Positions 13,201 to 25,322 of a stretch of DNA of 64,000 nucleotides are shown here, piece after piece (position 1 is the first letter of the stretch; every line of letters starts with the position of its first letter). The notes under the pieces are model-generated. The model searched no databases. It was not told the DNA's origin and saw nothing but the letters and a program-made list of their open reading frames with translations. The stretch is from Colocasia esculenta (taxonomy: Eukaryota > Streptophyta > Magnoliopsida > Alismatales > Araceae). The DNA lies in assembly GCA_014218235.1 (NCBI GenBank), contig CM024761.1:94919648-94983647 (forward strand), read 5' to 3'. The position numbers and the translations under genes are program-made.

Positions 13201-13539
13201 TTGGAGTACTTGAGACATTTTGTGATTTTCATAGTATGTAAATTGAACATTGTACTAGCATTATCATGGAAGAATGTATAAGTATGGACATCTATGTATT
13301 TGATTTTCAGCAATTTAAATTATGTGGACTTTTAGCTCTTTAAATGTTATCGAAACATGTATGTTAAATGTGGATGATGAATGAAATGAAGACATGGTTC
13401 TTTTACTTCCGCTACTCTGTTCTTATATTCACGTGTATCTCAGCTGAATGTCATTGTTGGGTAAATGTCCCACTGTGATGACGCTCGCTATACCGACGTG
13501 GGTTGGTATAACCGTACCGGTATAATGAGGGTCGTCGCA
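10286..13539 (+). mobile_element. Solo LTR inside the hAT element (element-1 group)
   Basis: This is 3254 bases flanked by a perfect 5-bp duplication, AGTTC (10281-10285 and 13540-13544), with no primer site or polypurine tract beside it: a solo LTR left by LTR-LTR recombination. It starts CGTAAGGCCCTCGAATTT (first T mutated) and ends GAGGGTCGTCGCA, matching the element-1 LTR ends. It carries GACG/GTTAACGGC-type motif blocks (about 10535-10625 and 11215-11310), a TATA-like word at 10753-10760, a GC-type donor AAAG|GCAAGTA at 11083, the GGTCTGCGCAG segment (about 12300) and an acceptor-like TACAG|GTGTAG at 13131. Confidence 0.93.
10753..10760 (+). promoter_or_regulatory. TATA-like box in solo LTR
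   Basis: CTATATAC followed by AAAGCC, about 330 bases before the donor-like site at 11083 and 467 bases into the LTR. The position agrees with the other LTRs of this group. No transcription start can be shown from sequence alone. Confidence 0.4.
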
Positions 13540-13613
13540 AGTTCGGTTCAGTTCGGTTCGGTTTCCTCCAAAAATGGAAGAAACCGAACTGAACTCAACC
13601 GTGTACACCCCTA

Positions 13614-14700
13614 ATAGGATGGTTACGTTTGCAAGACCAAGTCTTCCAAAACTATCATTTAATAGCATCTGGTGCTGCACACACCCTATCATTATCTCTT
13701 CCCTAAAAGCTTCCAAGTTGATCAAGTAGAATTGTGATGCCTTCCTAGTTTCAATCATTGTGACTGAAAAGAAGAAACCCACTCTAGAAGATATCCCCAT
13801 AGCCAGAGACTACTCCGATGTCTTTCCAAAAGACTTATCTGAAATACCACCTAAGCGGGAGATAAACTTCACCATCGAGTTACTCCCTGGGGCAGCCCCT
13901 GTGTCCAAAGCTCTATATCACTTGTCCCCTATTGAATTGTAGGAGCTGAAAAGGAAGATCCAAGAGTTGTTAGATCAAGGCTTTATCAGGCCCAGCACAT
14001 CCTCGTGGGGTGCGCCAGTATTATTTGTTAGAAAGAAGGATGGAACTATGAGACTTTGTATAGATTATCGTCAACTAAATCAGTTGATGATAAAGAATAA
14101 GTATCCACTATCCCGCATTGACGAGCTATTTGACCAGATCTCCAGTGCACAATACTTCTCTAAGATTGATCTAAGATCGAGCTATCATCAACTAAGAATC
14201 AAGGAAGAGGACAGACACAAGTCAACCATTAGGAGTAGATATGGTCACTACGAGTTTGTGGTTATGCCTTTCGGCTTGACAAATGCTCCAGTGGCCTTCA
14301 TGCAACTTATAAACAACATATACAGGCCATACTTAGACCAGTTCATAGTGGTGTTCATTGATGACATCCTCATTCACTCCAAGTCTAAGGAAGAGCTTGA
14401 AGAACACTTGAAGATTGCTCTGCAAGTGCTTAGGGACCATCAACTCTATGCAAAACTTAGCAAGTGTGAATTCTGGATTGAGCAAGTATCATTCCTTTAA
14501 CACATCATATCTAAGGAAGGCATCTCTATGGATCCTTTTAAAATAGAAGCTGTGAAGAATTGGGAAAGGCAGACAACTGTGTCGAAGATTAGAAGCTTTC
14601 TGAGTCTAGCGGGTTATTATCGTCGTTTCATTAAAGTCTTTTCAAAATAGTTGTACCATTGACCAAACTTACCACGAAGGAGAATCCATTCACATAGACT
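13614..14700 (+). pseudogene. pol: Element 2 reverse transcriptase
   Basis: This is the RT domain of a Ty3/gypsy polyprotein. The frame from about 13760 gives the pre-RT motif YSDVFPKDL, a TAG at the PIEL position, then the RT core from 13967: the fingers motif WGAPVLFVRKKDG, the DYRQLN motif, KIDLRSSYHQ and the catalytic FIDD at 14354-14365. The frame runs to a TAA at about 14500, continues as the thumb/connection (RSFLSLAGYYRRF), and is broken again by a frame loss near 14640. All catalytic aspartates are present, but stop codons make the copy dead. The arrangement is that of elements 5, 6 and 8. Confidence 0.95.
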
Positions 14701-15279
14701 GCTGAATGTGAAGATAGTTTCATGTCATTGAAGGAGCATTTCACATCCGCATTTGTAATGACGTTACCGGTAGCCAGAGGAAGTTTCGAAGTATACACAG
14801 ATGCATCAAGTATCGGCCTTCGCTATGTGTTGATGCAAAATGTGAAGGTCGTATGTTATGCATCCAGACAATTGAAGAAGCACAAAGATAATTACCCTGT
14901 GCACGATCTGGAGCTTGCTGTTGTAGTCTTCACCCTGAAGATATGGCACCATTACTTATATGGTGAGAAGTTCATTGTATTTTCTATCCATAAAAGTTTG
15001 AAATATCTATTTTCTCAGTAGGAATTGAACATGAGATAGCGGAGGTGGTTGGAGTATCTAAAAGACTTCGACTTCACAATCCAATATCACCCAGGTAAAG
15101 CAAATGTCATGGCAGATGCTGTTAGCAGGAAACCAATGGCTACCTTATCAACTTTCATGGTGGGAGAATGGAGATTATTAGAAGACTTTGCCCAGCTGAA
15201 TATAGATGCAGACACTAAAAGAAAGGGATGTCTAATTGCTAGTGTTAGAGCACAACCCACCGTACTTGAAGACATCTGA
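14701..15279 (+). pseudogene. pol: Element 2 RNase H
   Basis: This is the RNase H domain following RT. It shows the TDAS catalytic motif (about residue 27 of the 14722 frame), YASRQLKKHKDNYPVHDLELAVVVF split over normal family positions, and then stops (at about 15019 and 15037) where the family has ..LFSQKELNMRQRRW. It resumes with the conserved YHPGKANVMADAVSRKP end. In the living element it would degrade the RNA strand of the RNA-DNA hybrid. Confidence 0.93.
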
Positions 15280-16618
15280 GTACTTAAAGACGATGATCCT
15301 ATGCTTGTAGAAGTAAAGGTTAATCTGGACCAAAGGCCGGATTTTTCCTTAACTGAAGATGGAAGATTGTTGTTCCGAGGACGAGTCTGTGTACCCGATC
15401 TTGCGAAACAAAGCGAACAATTATGGATAAAGCTCACAAAACAAGGTATACCATCCACCTTGGAACTACTAAAATGTACTAAGACTTAAAAAGGAGCTTT
15501 TGGTGGCCTAACATGAAGAGGGAGGTAGCGGAATATGTCGCTAGATGCTTGACCTGTGAGCAAGTCAAAGCAGAACACTTACGACCTGCGGGTAAACATA
15601 AACCCCTTGAAATCCCAGCCTGGAAATGGGAAGGTGTAGGGATGGACTTCACCTTCGGATTGCCCAACTCTAGAAGTGAATTCGACAAAATATGCGTGAT
15701 CGTTGATCGCTTAACCAAATCTGCTCACTTCTTACCAGTTAATAACAAGTGGACAGTCGACATTCTAGCTGCTTTGTACGTAAAAGAAATTGTCAAACTA
15801 CCTGGAGTACCTGTGTCCATTATGTCTGATCGAGACCCAAGATTTACATCCCATTTTGGAAAGGACTACACTATGCCTTGGGATTTAAATTGAACTTCAT
15901 TACGGCTTTCCATTTGCAAACCGATGGTCAGAAGGAAAGAACAAATTAGGTAATTGAAGATATGCTCAGAGCCTGTGTGTTAGACTTTGGAGGTAGTTGG
16001 CATGAACATTTACCTCTCGTGGAATTTGCCTACAACAATAGCTATCAAGACAGTATTCAAATGGCACCATTTGAAGCACTTTATGGCAGGAGCTGTCGAT
16101 CTCTGATCTGCTGGTATGAGGTCGGCGAAAGACAATTGTTAGGACAGGAGATGGTAGTGGAACAACAGAGGCAAAAGACTTACGCAAATACTAGGAGAAG
16201 GGATCTGGAATTTCGGGTTGGTGACCTTGTGTTTCTAAAGGTATCTCCAGGCCGTGGAATCAGAAGGTTCGGGATCAAAGGCAAGCTGTCACCAAGATTC
16301 ATCGCCCCTTTCAAAATCCTCGGAAGAGTAGGTGAAGTTGCATATCGTTTGGCGTTACCACCACAACTGGATGGAATACACAATGCATTCCACATATCTA
16401 TGCTGAAGAAGTATGTATGTGATCCCTTTCATGTCATTGAGTATGAGTTCTTGGAGTTCCATAAGCATGGAACTTATGAAGAGAAACCAGTTAAAAATGT
16501 AGACAAAAAATTACGCCAGTTAAGAAACAAGTTTATCTTGTTGGTGAAAGTGAGATGGCATCAACGCTTGGACGAGGATTATACGTGGGAGACAGAAGAA
16601 GTCATGCGTAAGTGATTT
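15280..16618 (+). pseudogene. pol: Element 2 integrase with chromodomain-like end
   Basis: This is an integrase. The HHCC-type zinc-binding region is at about 15440-15570 (CLTCEQVKAEH). The DDE core has its first Asp in MDFTFGLP and its second in SDRDPRF (about 15826). A frame change near 15890 precedes the region of the third acidic residue (TDGQKER). From 15962 the frame is open through the C-terminal GPY/F-type domain (VGDLVFLKVSPGRG..FGIKGKLSPRF..AYRLALPP..FHISMLKKY) to a chromodomain-like tail with YTWETEE, which ends at 16618. The chromodomain-type tail is the reason for calling the lineage a chromovirus. Confidence 0.93.
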
Positions 16619-16695
16619 CTAGAATTATTCCCAAGTAAGCAATCTTCCTAGTTTCTTATATTCTACCAGTGAATTTGGGGACCAAATTCTCTTAT

Positions 16696-16706
16696 GTGGG
16701 GGAGGG
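16696..16706 (+). other. Polypurine tract of element 2
   Basis: GTGGGGGAGGG directly precedes the 3' LTR. It lies about 75 bases after the integrase stop, with a conserved tail (GAATTTGGGGACCAAATTC) in between. Confidence 0.9.
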
Positions 16707-19700
16707 TATAGCACCCCAGAAATTTAGTGATTTAAAAAAAAAGATAAATTGAAAATAATATTTTTCATATTGTCAAAGTGGTCATATGTGCGATAGGCGA
16801 GCTTAAAATGAAATAAATTTCGTGGTTAATCTTCTATTAAGACAAGACAACTAGTGGATAATTTTTGGGCCAAACAAACACTCTTAGCCCAAAGAACAAG
16901 AACCCAACAACAAGAAATCCCTAAATGGGAAGAAAATAGAAAGGGGCAATTAAGGCAAAAGCAAAGGCAATTAGCCTTACATAGCAACCCAAAGTCGTGT
17001 CTAACCATACTAGGAGGTTTTCAAATAGCTCACACACTCTAATTGGGATGGGAATCCTAAAACTAAGTAAGGGGTTTATCGAAACTCAGAATTTCCCTTT
17101 CCTAGACACATTACTAAAACAACCCTAGACACTTAATTACTCTTCCTAAGACCCTTGGGGATGAGTTTACCATTATCTGGGGGCGTGAGGAGGACTACTA
17201 GAGAACCAGAGGAGGAGGAGATCGCCCCCAACCGGAGCCATCTTCCTCTGCTATCGTTCTGCATCGACCTACAGAAGACCTTGCTTAGCATCGATCAAAG
17301 GTAGGTGTTCTCGGGCATAAACTAAACATGGCACATACCACAAAAAGGAGCATCAAGTCTAGTTTCATATGCATCTATCTTGACCAATTTTCATGAAGCA
17401 TGCTAGTCGTATTAAGCATTTTCCAAGAGTCGCACACGTTTAGGACTGTTTATGTTCATGCTATGTTTCATTCTTATTGAGGTCGAGTTGGGTCAAACCA
17501 AAGCATAGTCCTCTTCTGCTCGTTGTCCTCTACACTTTTCGTGTTCAAAGTTTGGTCCAACGACCCCTATATTTCGAGTTATAGGCGAATCATGAGGAAC
17601 TGCACTGTTTTCACCATTTTCGGGCAAGATCCATGAATGCGACCACTCCAGTCGTCGTGTTCTTCACCGCATGAACGCGACGTACAACCCTGTCGCGTTT
17701 ACCTGAAAGGTGACTGAACACCCCATCGTGTTTATGTCCTTGACCTGACAACTCTGACAGATGGAACTATGTGCTGCGTGGACTTCAGCACCGTTGAAGA
17801 ACGTGACCGGACATGCCATCGCAATTTGACTAGTTTTCCCGCCCTTATTTTTTCACACAGTTTTTATATGTGGATTTTGAAACAAGAACACGACATATCG
17901 AGACATCGTGATTATAGGTCGTCGTGACCCGTTGGCAGTTGTGTTATGAAGGCAACTGACAAGGCCGTCGCATTTTAAAGGTCATAGCGACATATCGACC
18001 TGTTGCGACGTGAAGGCGACGGACAGGTCCATCGTGATTTATTGTTTCACAATGAACTTGTATTTTGAACCATGTATGGTCTTCTTAAGTGCGACGTACG
18101 AACCCGTCGCGATTTAAAGGCCAACCCGAGACCTATTTTTACAATATAAAGTGTTAGTCTTGCATGTTATGTTATAGTATACGTTGCACAGTCTGTCTAG
18201 TGGCTTAAAACCCATTAACGTATGAGAAAGTCATAACAACCTGAAAGCATATTCTAATTGTTCTTAATTGCTTGATCTATTCTTGTTACAGTTGATATGT
18301 TCATGTTGCTTCTCTAGCTTATCAAAGTGAATGAATATCATCTAAAAACACTTCAAATCATGTTGAGTATGTGCATGTTCAGTGTTGTGTCATCATCTTA
18401 CTTGCTTTCCGTCTTGTTTTAAACTGATGGATTGTGGATTGAGAGACATTCTACACTACACGCTTGCACAAATAGGTAGCCCTTGTTGGGGGATTGGAAA
18501 CTCTCAGTCGATCATTCCGTATCGGCAAACTAGTGACCTCTCCTCCAAGACGTCCATAAATCTCTGTACTCTGTGGATTTCCTCATGGAGACCGAGTTGG
18601 TTGTACCATTGAAGCTCCCTGGAGATAGCGTGCACTTCCCCTCTTGTCTCCTTCTCGTGAGTGTGGATTTATAATCATGAACTCAAGCCATTAATGAAAG
18701 AATTTAACTAAAGTGTAAATAGCGCCATTATGCTGCCAAAATTTTCTCTTGACTATTGTTATCATAAAATCATGTTCACATGACTTGTTCCTTGAAATCA
18801 TCATGCATGTGATATTGCATTGTATACTTCTTGAAACTCATGTTATTGGCCTTGAATGACTGTGGGTATCTGCATTTGAAAATCGTGAGATGTTGATCGG
18901 GCAAAGCGAGTGTCCAAGGGCTCCAGTCTAGCCCCAATGACGGCGAGTCATAAATATATTGTTAACCATAGGGTATAATGATTATTGGCGTTGCATCTGC
19001 ACTGGGAAATAGTGTCTTGGTGAATGCTAGATACAATAACCACATACACGTGTCCTAGTGTCCATTCCAAGGTGGCATAGATCCTTAATGCACATTAGTG
19101 TCTTCATGCCTGATTAAGTGTTAAATGTTAAAAGTTCGTGCTCATGCGTGCTTGCTTGCGTGATATGGCCATCCTGCGTTCTTGCAATTAAGTGATATCT
19201 TGTGTGCTTCTACATACTGCTAGTGCTATCTTGTTACATCATTGTAGTTCTTGTTTAATTGCTCTTGTTCAATCTATCTTGTTCATGGATCGTGTTTCAT
19301 TGGAATTATCGTACATGCACATTTAGACATTCGTGCTTGCCTAGTTCTTGAAATGTTAATCACTTATATCATTGCATGCACATTGAGATATAAATCCTAC
19401 TGGGCTAGTTTGCTCATTCCCTAATTTTCAACATCATAGGTGACATTGAAGTAGAAGACGAAGGTCAAGGCTTTGATGGGAATGCGTTAGAGTGATGAGC
19501 GTGTTCCAACCTTACTGCCTATCATTAGTTTATTTAAGAGTAGTTTGATGTAGAAGACCGTAAGGATATATGTAATTTTCCTTTATTGAGTCTTAGTCTT
19601 GTAATTCAACAATGAAAGGGTATGTGTTGGAACTATTTTGAGATTTGAATACAAGATTAGTGATGTTCATTATTGGGCCCTAGTATTATGTTTGTGTCGA

Positions 19701-19810
19701 TACACATTTAATGCTCGCTAGCTAGAGGCTTATTTGTCGACTGCTAATGTCTCGGAATATCGATCTTTAATATCTAAAAATATCCACTGTGTAATTCTCG
19801 GGATGTGAAA
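16707..19810 (+). mobile_element. Element 2, 3' LTR, about 3.1 kb
   Basis: It starts TATAGCACCCCAGAAATTT and ends ..GGGATGTGAAA; both ends carry single-base decay from the TG..CA norm. The 3' end matches 7851-8362. In order it contains a donor-like AAAG|GTAGGTGTTCTCGGGC at 17301, CGCGACG/TCGTG-type motifs (about 17640-18120), a conserved ..CATGGAGACCGAGTTGGTTGTACC segment (about 18585-18608), the CCTACTGGGCT motif (about 19398) and an acceptor-like ATAG|GTGACATTG at 19439. The 5 bases after it, TATGA, should be one target duplication; its partner lies outside the window. Confidence 0.93.
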
Positions 19811-20925
19811 TATGAACTATTTGTATTGAGCATACTACCCAACCTAAGCAATTCTTGTTGTGGTGTTGAGTGCTTTTATCTCCTTGGACTCGACCTTCTT
19901 TCACATTTTCTTTGATGTGTCTGCAACACAGTTTTGCACTATTTTGCATGGGACTTTTCACAATCACCCTCTGCCATTATACATTCTACCCTATTGAATT
20001 AAATCATAAAATTAATTATTCCTTTATATCTGATTACCCTTATTATTTGACCATCCATTTACCCCCGATAATCTAAACCATGCTTTATTTTTGTATAAAT
20101 CTTTTACTGACATTTTTTTTTCAAAGAAAGCCATAAGAAATTTCTAAATTCCATTAACCTACATACATTAACTAACATGTTCTTTACTCTAATAGTTGTC
20201 GATGAATTTACCAAAGATTCATAATAACTTCTATACTAATAATAGTTTCTGCCTGTAATATTATTGTGATCCTTGACATTCTACTTTAACTTGTTAGTGC
20301 TTTTTTGCTCTTCCTTTACTTTATCATTTAGAGACTCCCGATTCAAATCTTAATAAAAACTAATTAATTTATGTCTGAACAAAATATCTGATTTCATAAA
20401 CCTTTTTCTGACAATCATGCTTCACATCATTTTATCTATATTATGTGCTCAGACTTTAAATTTCATTGTACCATTATTCTCATAATCTGTGTTTTCTTGC
20501 TTGCTGGACATCGCAGTCGGTTTTTATAAAATTCATTCCTTTTTTCAAATACATCAATTACAACATCTACTTTCCATCTGACAAACCATGCTAAATGCAT
20601 AACCCTTTGAAGTATCTATTTTATCTATATTGTTCTAACTCAACTTTTTTTTTATCATCCATTCTGAATCATATACTAAATCAACATACTTTACTACTTA
20701 CCAAATTGCTGCAACACTATTCAATAATCTTAGTGGAGGACATCTGCATAAACATCTGCATACATAACACTACGTCCGCTGTAAAATAAAAGCACGCAAA
20801 TAACATCACAAATATTCTTTTGCCAACTTTGCTGAACTGTTCTGATTATTTGTTCATTAACTCTAAATCATTCTCTGCTTGATTAACCGTACCTTAAGTT
20901 CTATTTAAATCTTACCTATAACATT
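19811..20925 (-). mobile_element. Element 3 internal region, right-hand remnant (very decayed)
   Basis: No protein domain can be read with confidence. The plus strand is strongly depleted in G and rich in A, T and C, unlike any other part of the window. It is taken as the internal region of a minus-strand LTR retrotransposon because it continues, across a solo LTR with a clean target duplication, to a primer-binding site at 25309. The origin of element 3 is supported by that PBS, not by this sequence. Confidence 0.4.
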
Positions 20926-23670
20926 TGTAACACCCCACTTAGATCCAGTCCAGTTATACCAACTCTCATTGAGTCTAAGAGATGTGCTACATGGGGAACA
21001 CACCCCGACATATATCAAATGTAGGTTGATTCATTCACAAATAAATAATAATGCAGCGGAAATAAAGCACAATTCATCAACTTTAATAATCAAGTCCATA
21101 GTCCATCAAATAAGTCCACAATGCTATAAATAGTTCAATTACAATGTTCATAACATAAGCAAATCCTCACATACAATTATCTATCAATCACACAATCACA
21201 ATCAATCCTCTCGCTCCGAGTCCGATCCCGCTATGAAAGCCTCGAGATCCGTTGTCTCACCTGAAATGTTAAGCAAGTATGAGTCTACAACGAAGACTCA
21301 ACAAGTGACCCAAAAATGGATTACCAATCTAACATATACATTGGGTTTCAAAACATGTTATTTCATATAGAATTCAACAATCATATTACTTGCATATATA
21401 TAATTGTCAAACACAACCTAAGTCAAAACTGAGTACAATACTACTAGAATAAATCATGAGTTTAAGACGTGATCTTAACTTCTAAATGTTTATCGTTACT
21501 AAAAGATTTCAGATCTGATCAAGATGATATGGATTCAAGATATAACATGGTACATTTAACATACATGGTTCCAAGATTTTGCATATTAAGCATGATTACA
21601 TATCATTCACTCGAATGGAAATAAAACAAGGATTACATGAAATCTTTATAGAGCTGAAAACAAACTTTGTTCATAACATATACATATGTACAAATTTTCT
21701 TTGCCAAGACATAGCCCAAACCACCCATTAGAAGTCAGATAGACATATGACATATACTCATCATCTAGGCAATTAGTGATAGAGTCTTGGTTACTGCGCA
21801 ATACCGGGGGAAGCCCTCCCAACCTTAACAAGTGGTACTTGTCCACCTCCAGGATTTCTTTCCGTGCCCTTGGGAACATATAACATATTGAACATTTCCA
21901 TAGAGACATTACTATGGTCATGTTCCATATTACTTCTATGGTGGCAGTGTCTTATTGGCCATATACACGTTCATATAAAATTCTCAAATTTCAAATGCAA
22001 CATAACATGCTGCCAAATCATGTACATATATTCGGATGCTGACAGAGACATATTTCAGAATTATCACATGCTGTATTTTCTGAACATTTTTCCACAATCT
22101 ATATCGAAAGAACACAATTCTCACAATGATAATCAGGCTTAAATAGTTATAGTTGTTGAAAAATTATAGAATTTTTCCAAAACTTGCCTCTGTTATCATA
22201 AATCACATCAGGAATTTTTCATGATTTTATGATATATATTCTAATTTCCACAGTATTCACATCATTGCTATATGTAGAAAAAAATCCATCATAATAAAAT
22301 CATTTGTCAACCTAGCTCAATATTTTTAATGTGCACATATCATAACCCTACAAACCATTGTTCAAAATCTCATGATTTTTGGAATCCAAAAACATATTTT
22401 TCAAATTAAAACAGTCTTGCTAATTTATATACGCCAATCATGGAAAATATAGAAATCCATCAATTTCAGATTTCAGAGTTAACACCATATGAGAATATCC
22501 CTATCATGTATTTCTACATAGAAATTACAATTTTATCACGAGCATGCATCACATATAAAATTTTCTATTAAATCTAAGCTTAATTCTAGAATTTAGGAAA
22601 ATTGCCCTAAAATCATGGTGACTACAGAAATTAACCCAATTTATAGTGTCTCAAAAAGTTGTTCTACTGCACACTATGCCTTTCATAGAAAGTCCATTCG
22701 AAGTCTAAGCATAAAACTATAAATCTAGATGTAAAAACAGATCCAAATAATGAACAGAAGAAGTTGACGGCAAGCCTATTGTCGCTAACCTCAGTAGACG
22801 GCATGAAGGTTGACGTTAAGTTCATCCTTAATGATAGTCAAGGTTGACGTTAACCTGAAAGGAAAACTGAACTCATCGAGACTCATGTAAACCCAAAATC
22901 TGACTGTTTACAACTTTTTAAAATCTTATAAAAATTGTAAAAAGGTAAACACATAGGATTGGGAACCCGATCCCTAGGTTACTTGCCTCTAAAACTCCAA
23001 GAAATCCACGAATTTAGCCGATGAAGCCCGCTGGGCCAACAAGATAGTCCTCCTTCTGACTTGAAATCCTTAATCCGCAGGTCCCCAATGATAGGCACAC
23101 CTTGGAGACGCCTTCAGCCTTCAAAAGCACCTTCTTCAACTTGTAGAAGCTTGGTCTAAGCCTCCACGAAAATCAAATCGCCGGTTCTTCCTTCCACCTT
23201 CTTAAAGACTTGGAGAAGAATCCTAAAACCGGTTCCAACAAGCTAACCCACCCTTTTATGAGGGATTGGCCTCCCCAAACCCTGCCTTCGAGGTCAAATC
23301 CGTAACCCCCGACGTTACCAAAATTCTAGCCCCTTACCATTACTCTACCCGAGCTGGATTGCGAGAATCTCGCTGCCAGTTCCAAAAGAAGTAGACGTCA
23401 AGGTTTACTGCCATTTACAAAGAGTAGACGTCAATCGATATGGATGTTTACCTGAAGTTGACGGCAAGGGATGTTGTCGTTAACCTGCTGTTGACGACAG
23501 TCGATGTTGACATCAAAAACATAGGTCGGCCTACATCAACCGAAGAACAGACCATTCTACACTACCACATACTAAACTATACACATATATGCACAACAAT
23601 TTCTAATTACACAATAAAATAAACATCAATTGAAATTTAAATACTACTAAGAAAATTTTAGGATATGACA
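20926..23670 (-). mobile_element. Solo LTR in element 3 (element-1 group)
   Basis: This is 2745 bases flanked by a perfect 5-bp duplication, ACATT (20921-20925 and 23671-23675). The minus strand starts TGTCATATCCTAAAATTTT and ends GATCTAAGTGGGGTGTTACA. It shares the element-1 group modules: GACGTC/GTTGACGGC motif blocks (about 23390-23515 and 22760-22860), a TATA-like TCATAAAAGGG between them (about 23255), a GC-type donor GAG|GCAAGTAA at 22986, the ACTGCGCAATACCGGGGG segment (about 21795) and an acceptor-like TTTCAG|GTGAGAC at 21261. Confidence 0.93.
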
Positions 23671-25308
23671 ACATTTCACTTGCCATAGAAATTTTCGATC
23701 TCTATGTGGTTCTTGCTCTTTCTATTCCGTTAATGTCGTGCTTTAATTAAACTCATCATCAATTCTTTTCCTAGTACTATACAACATAAGAATGTTGTTG
23801 GACATACTATATCAATAACATATCCTTCAATATCTACAAAATTACTCTTATATACTTTCTGATTCTCAACTGACAATTTTATATTCCCAAATCAAATCCT
23901 AAAAATGTGCTTACCGAGAAATACCTTTTCTAGCTGCAAGTAAATTATATGTTCTAAAATAAATACTCTATCTGAATACTACCTTAACCAACCATCTACA
24001 ACTATCATATAATATATTATTCTCATTTTTCTCTATGATCAACAGTGTTCGAACTCTATAACACAATGAACCATACTGAATAAAATCCTTTCTCAATATG
24101 AGGTAATCTTTTTAAACATCTATTTACCTGCTTGATTCCACTATACTTGCCAAATCATCTAAAAACACAATTGTACCCTCCTTTTATCACATAATTGCTT
24201 CTTACTAAAATGCTTCCAAATTGGAAATCCACATGATAAACCCTTTGGACAAAGTAACCTGTTTTCTTTCTCTCTGCTATTTACCACTATTTTACAATTT
24301 GTTCTAATCAACTAATACTCAATCATTGTTGAAGCTAAATAATTTTTGCAGAAACTAAAATCTCTACTTATATGCAAATAATCACTATATCTGCTTTTCA
24401 ATCTATCCTGCTACAACTATTATATTCTTTGACTACCAAAATTACTGCCATGATCTCTAACATTGATTCTTCCATAAACAAATACAATTCCTATTCATAT
24501 CTTTTGATTAACTTCAATTAAGATATTTGTTTCTTCATAATCTAACCTTCATTTTGCTAGAACTGACATTGCACATCTCTTCTTGAGCTAACCTGCCTCC
24601 TTTCACTTCATTTTCTTTCTCGAAAAATCTAAATTCTAAATCCTTGAAATCATAATATTTCTCATAATATTGCACCTTACGTTATTTGGTTTTATCTGAA
24701 TAGTAATATCTTTGGTTATATTCCTAGCCTAATTTTCATTTTCATTTTACTAACCTTCATTTTTTAGCACCTCATCTGAAATTAATCCTAACCTCATAAT
24801 CATCTGAAATCTTCAAAAATTCTAATCACATATTTAACTGAATTACCTTCCAATACTTATTGACACAATCCATAACCACATCTAAAATCTCTATCATAAT
24901 TCCTCAATCTTTTGTAACTAACCATTTTCAAAACAATAATACTTCTCCACTGCAAACCAATACACTATCACACCCACACTAGATCCCTCTGGATACATAA
25001 ACAGTTATCACTATACAACTGATCTTGTTAAATCTATTAGCAAAATTAGAAACACAATTAAATCTTACCACATTTTCCTTTAAAAAAAAATTATGTTTCC
25101 ACTAATTATCATACTAGGTTAAATAATTTCTCAACCCCACTGCTTGCCATCTCAATTCCACAACAAACCACAGGCAACACATAGCACAACATAACACATT
25201 CATACAAAAACACATATAGAAAACTACGTACTTACGACCAGCGGCGGACATCGAATCATGTTCTAGGACATTGTAATCTTAATGTCTTTCATTATCTGGC
25301 CAGACCTT
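23671..25308 (-). mobile_element. Element 3 internal region, left-hand remnant (G-poor)
   Basis: This is the continuation of the decayed internal region up to the PBS, where gag would be expected on the minus strand. No intact reading frame or zinc knuckle was seen. The strand bias is extreme: bases 24781-24840 hold 2 G against 13 C on the plus strand. Compare element 7, which has the same PBS context but ordinary composition and readable gag. Confidence 0.4.
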
Positions 25309-25320
25309 GCTCTGATACCA
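25309..25320 (-). other. Primer-binding site of element 3
   Basis: The minus strand reads TGGTATCAGAGC, followed by AAGGT. The context is the same as for element 7 at 57649-57660, so elements 3 and 7 are placed in one family. Confidence 0.88.
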
Positions 25321-25322
25321 AC

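Larger units (their letters stand above)
9927..13613. mobile_element. hAT-like non-autonomous element
   Basis: The termini are near-perfect inverted repeats: TAGGGCTGTACA at the left and TGTACACCCCTA at the right. They are followed inwards by CGGTTCGGTTCGGTTT repeats typical of plant hAT miniature elements. It is flanked by a perfect 8-bp target duplication, ATAGGATG, at 9919-9926 and 13614-13621, the length made by hAT transposases. Without the solo LTR nested inside (10286-13539 plus its 5-bp duplication) the element is only about 430 bases, with no transposase. It interrupts the pol frame of element 2. A GC-rich patch (about 10100-10145) stands out against the AT-rich surroundings. Confidence 0.92.

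Noticed and set aside
15087..15458. Antisense genes over RNase H and integrase.
   Set aside because: Long antisense frames recur wherever the pol frame is open and encode nothing recognisable; they are shadows of the sense frame.
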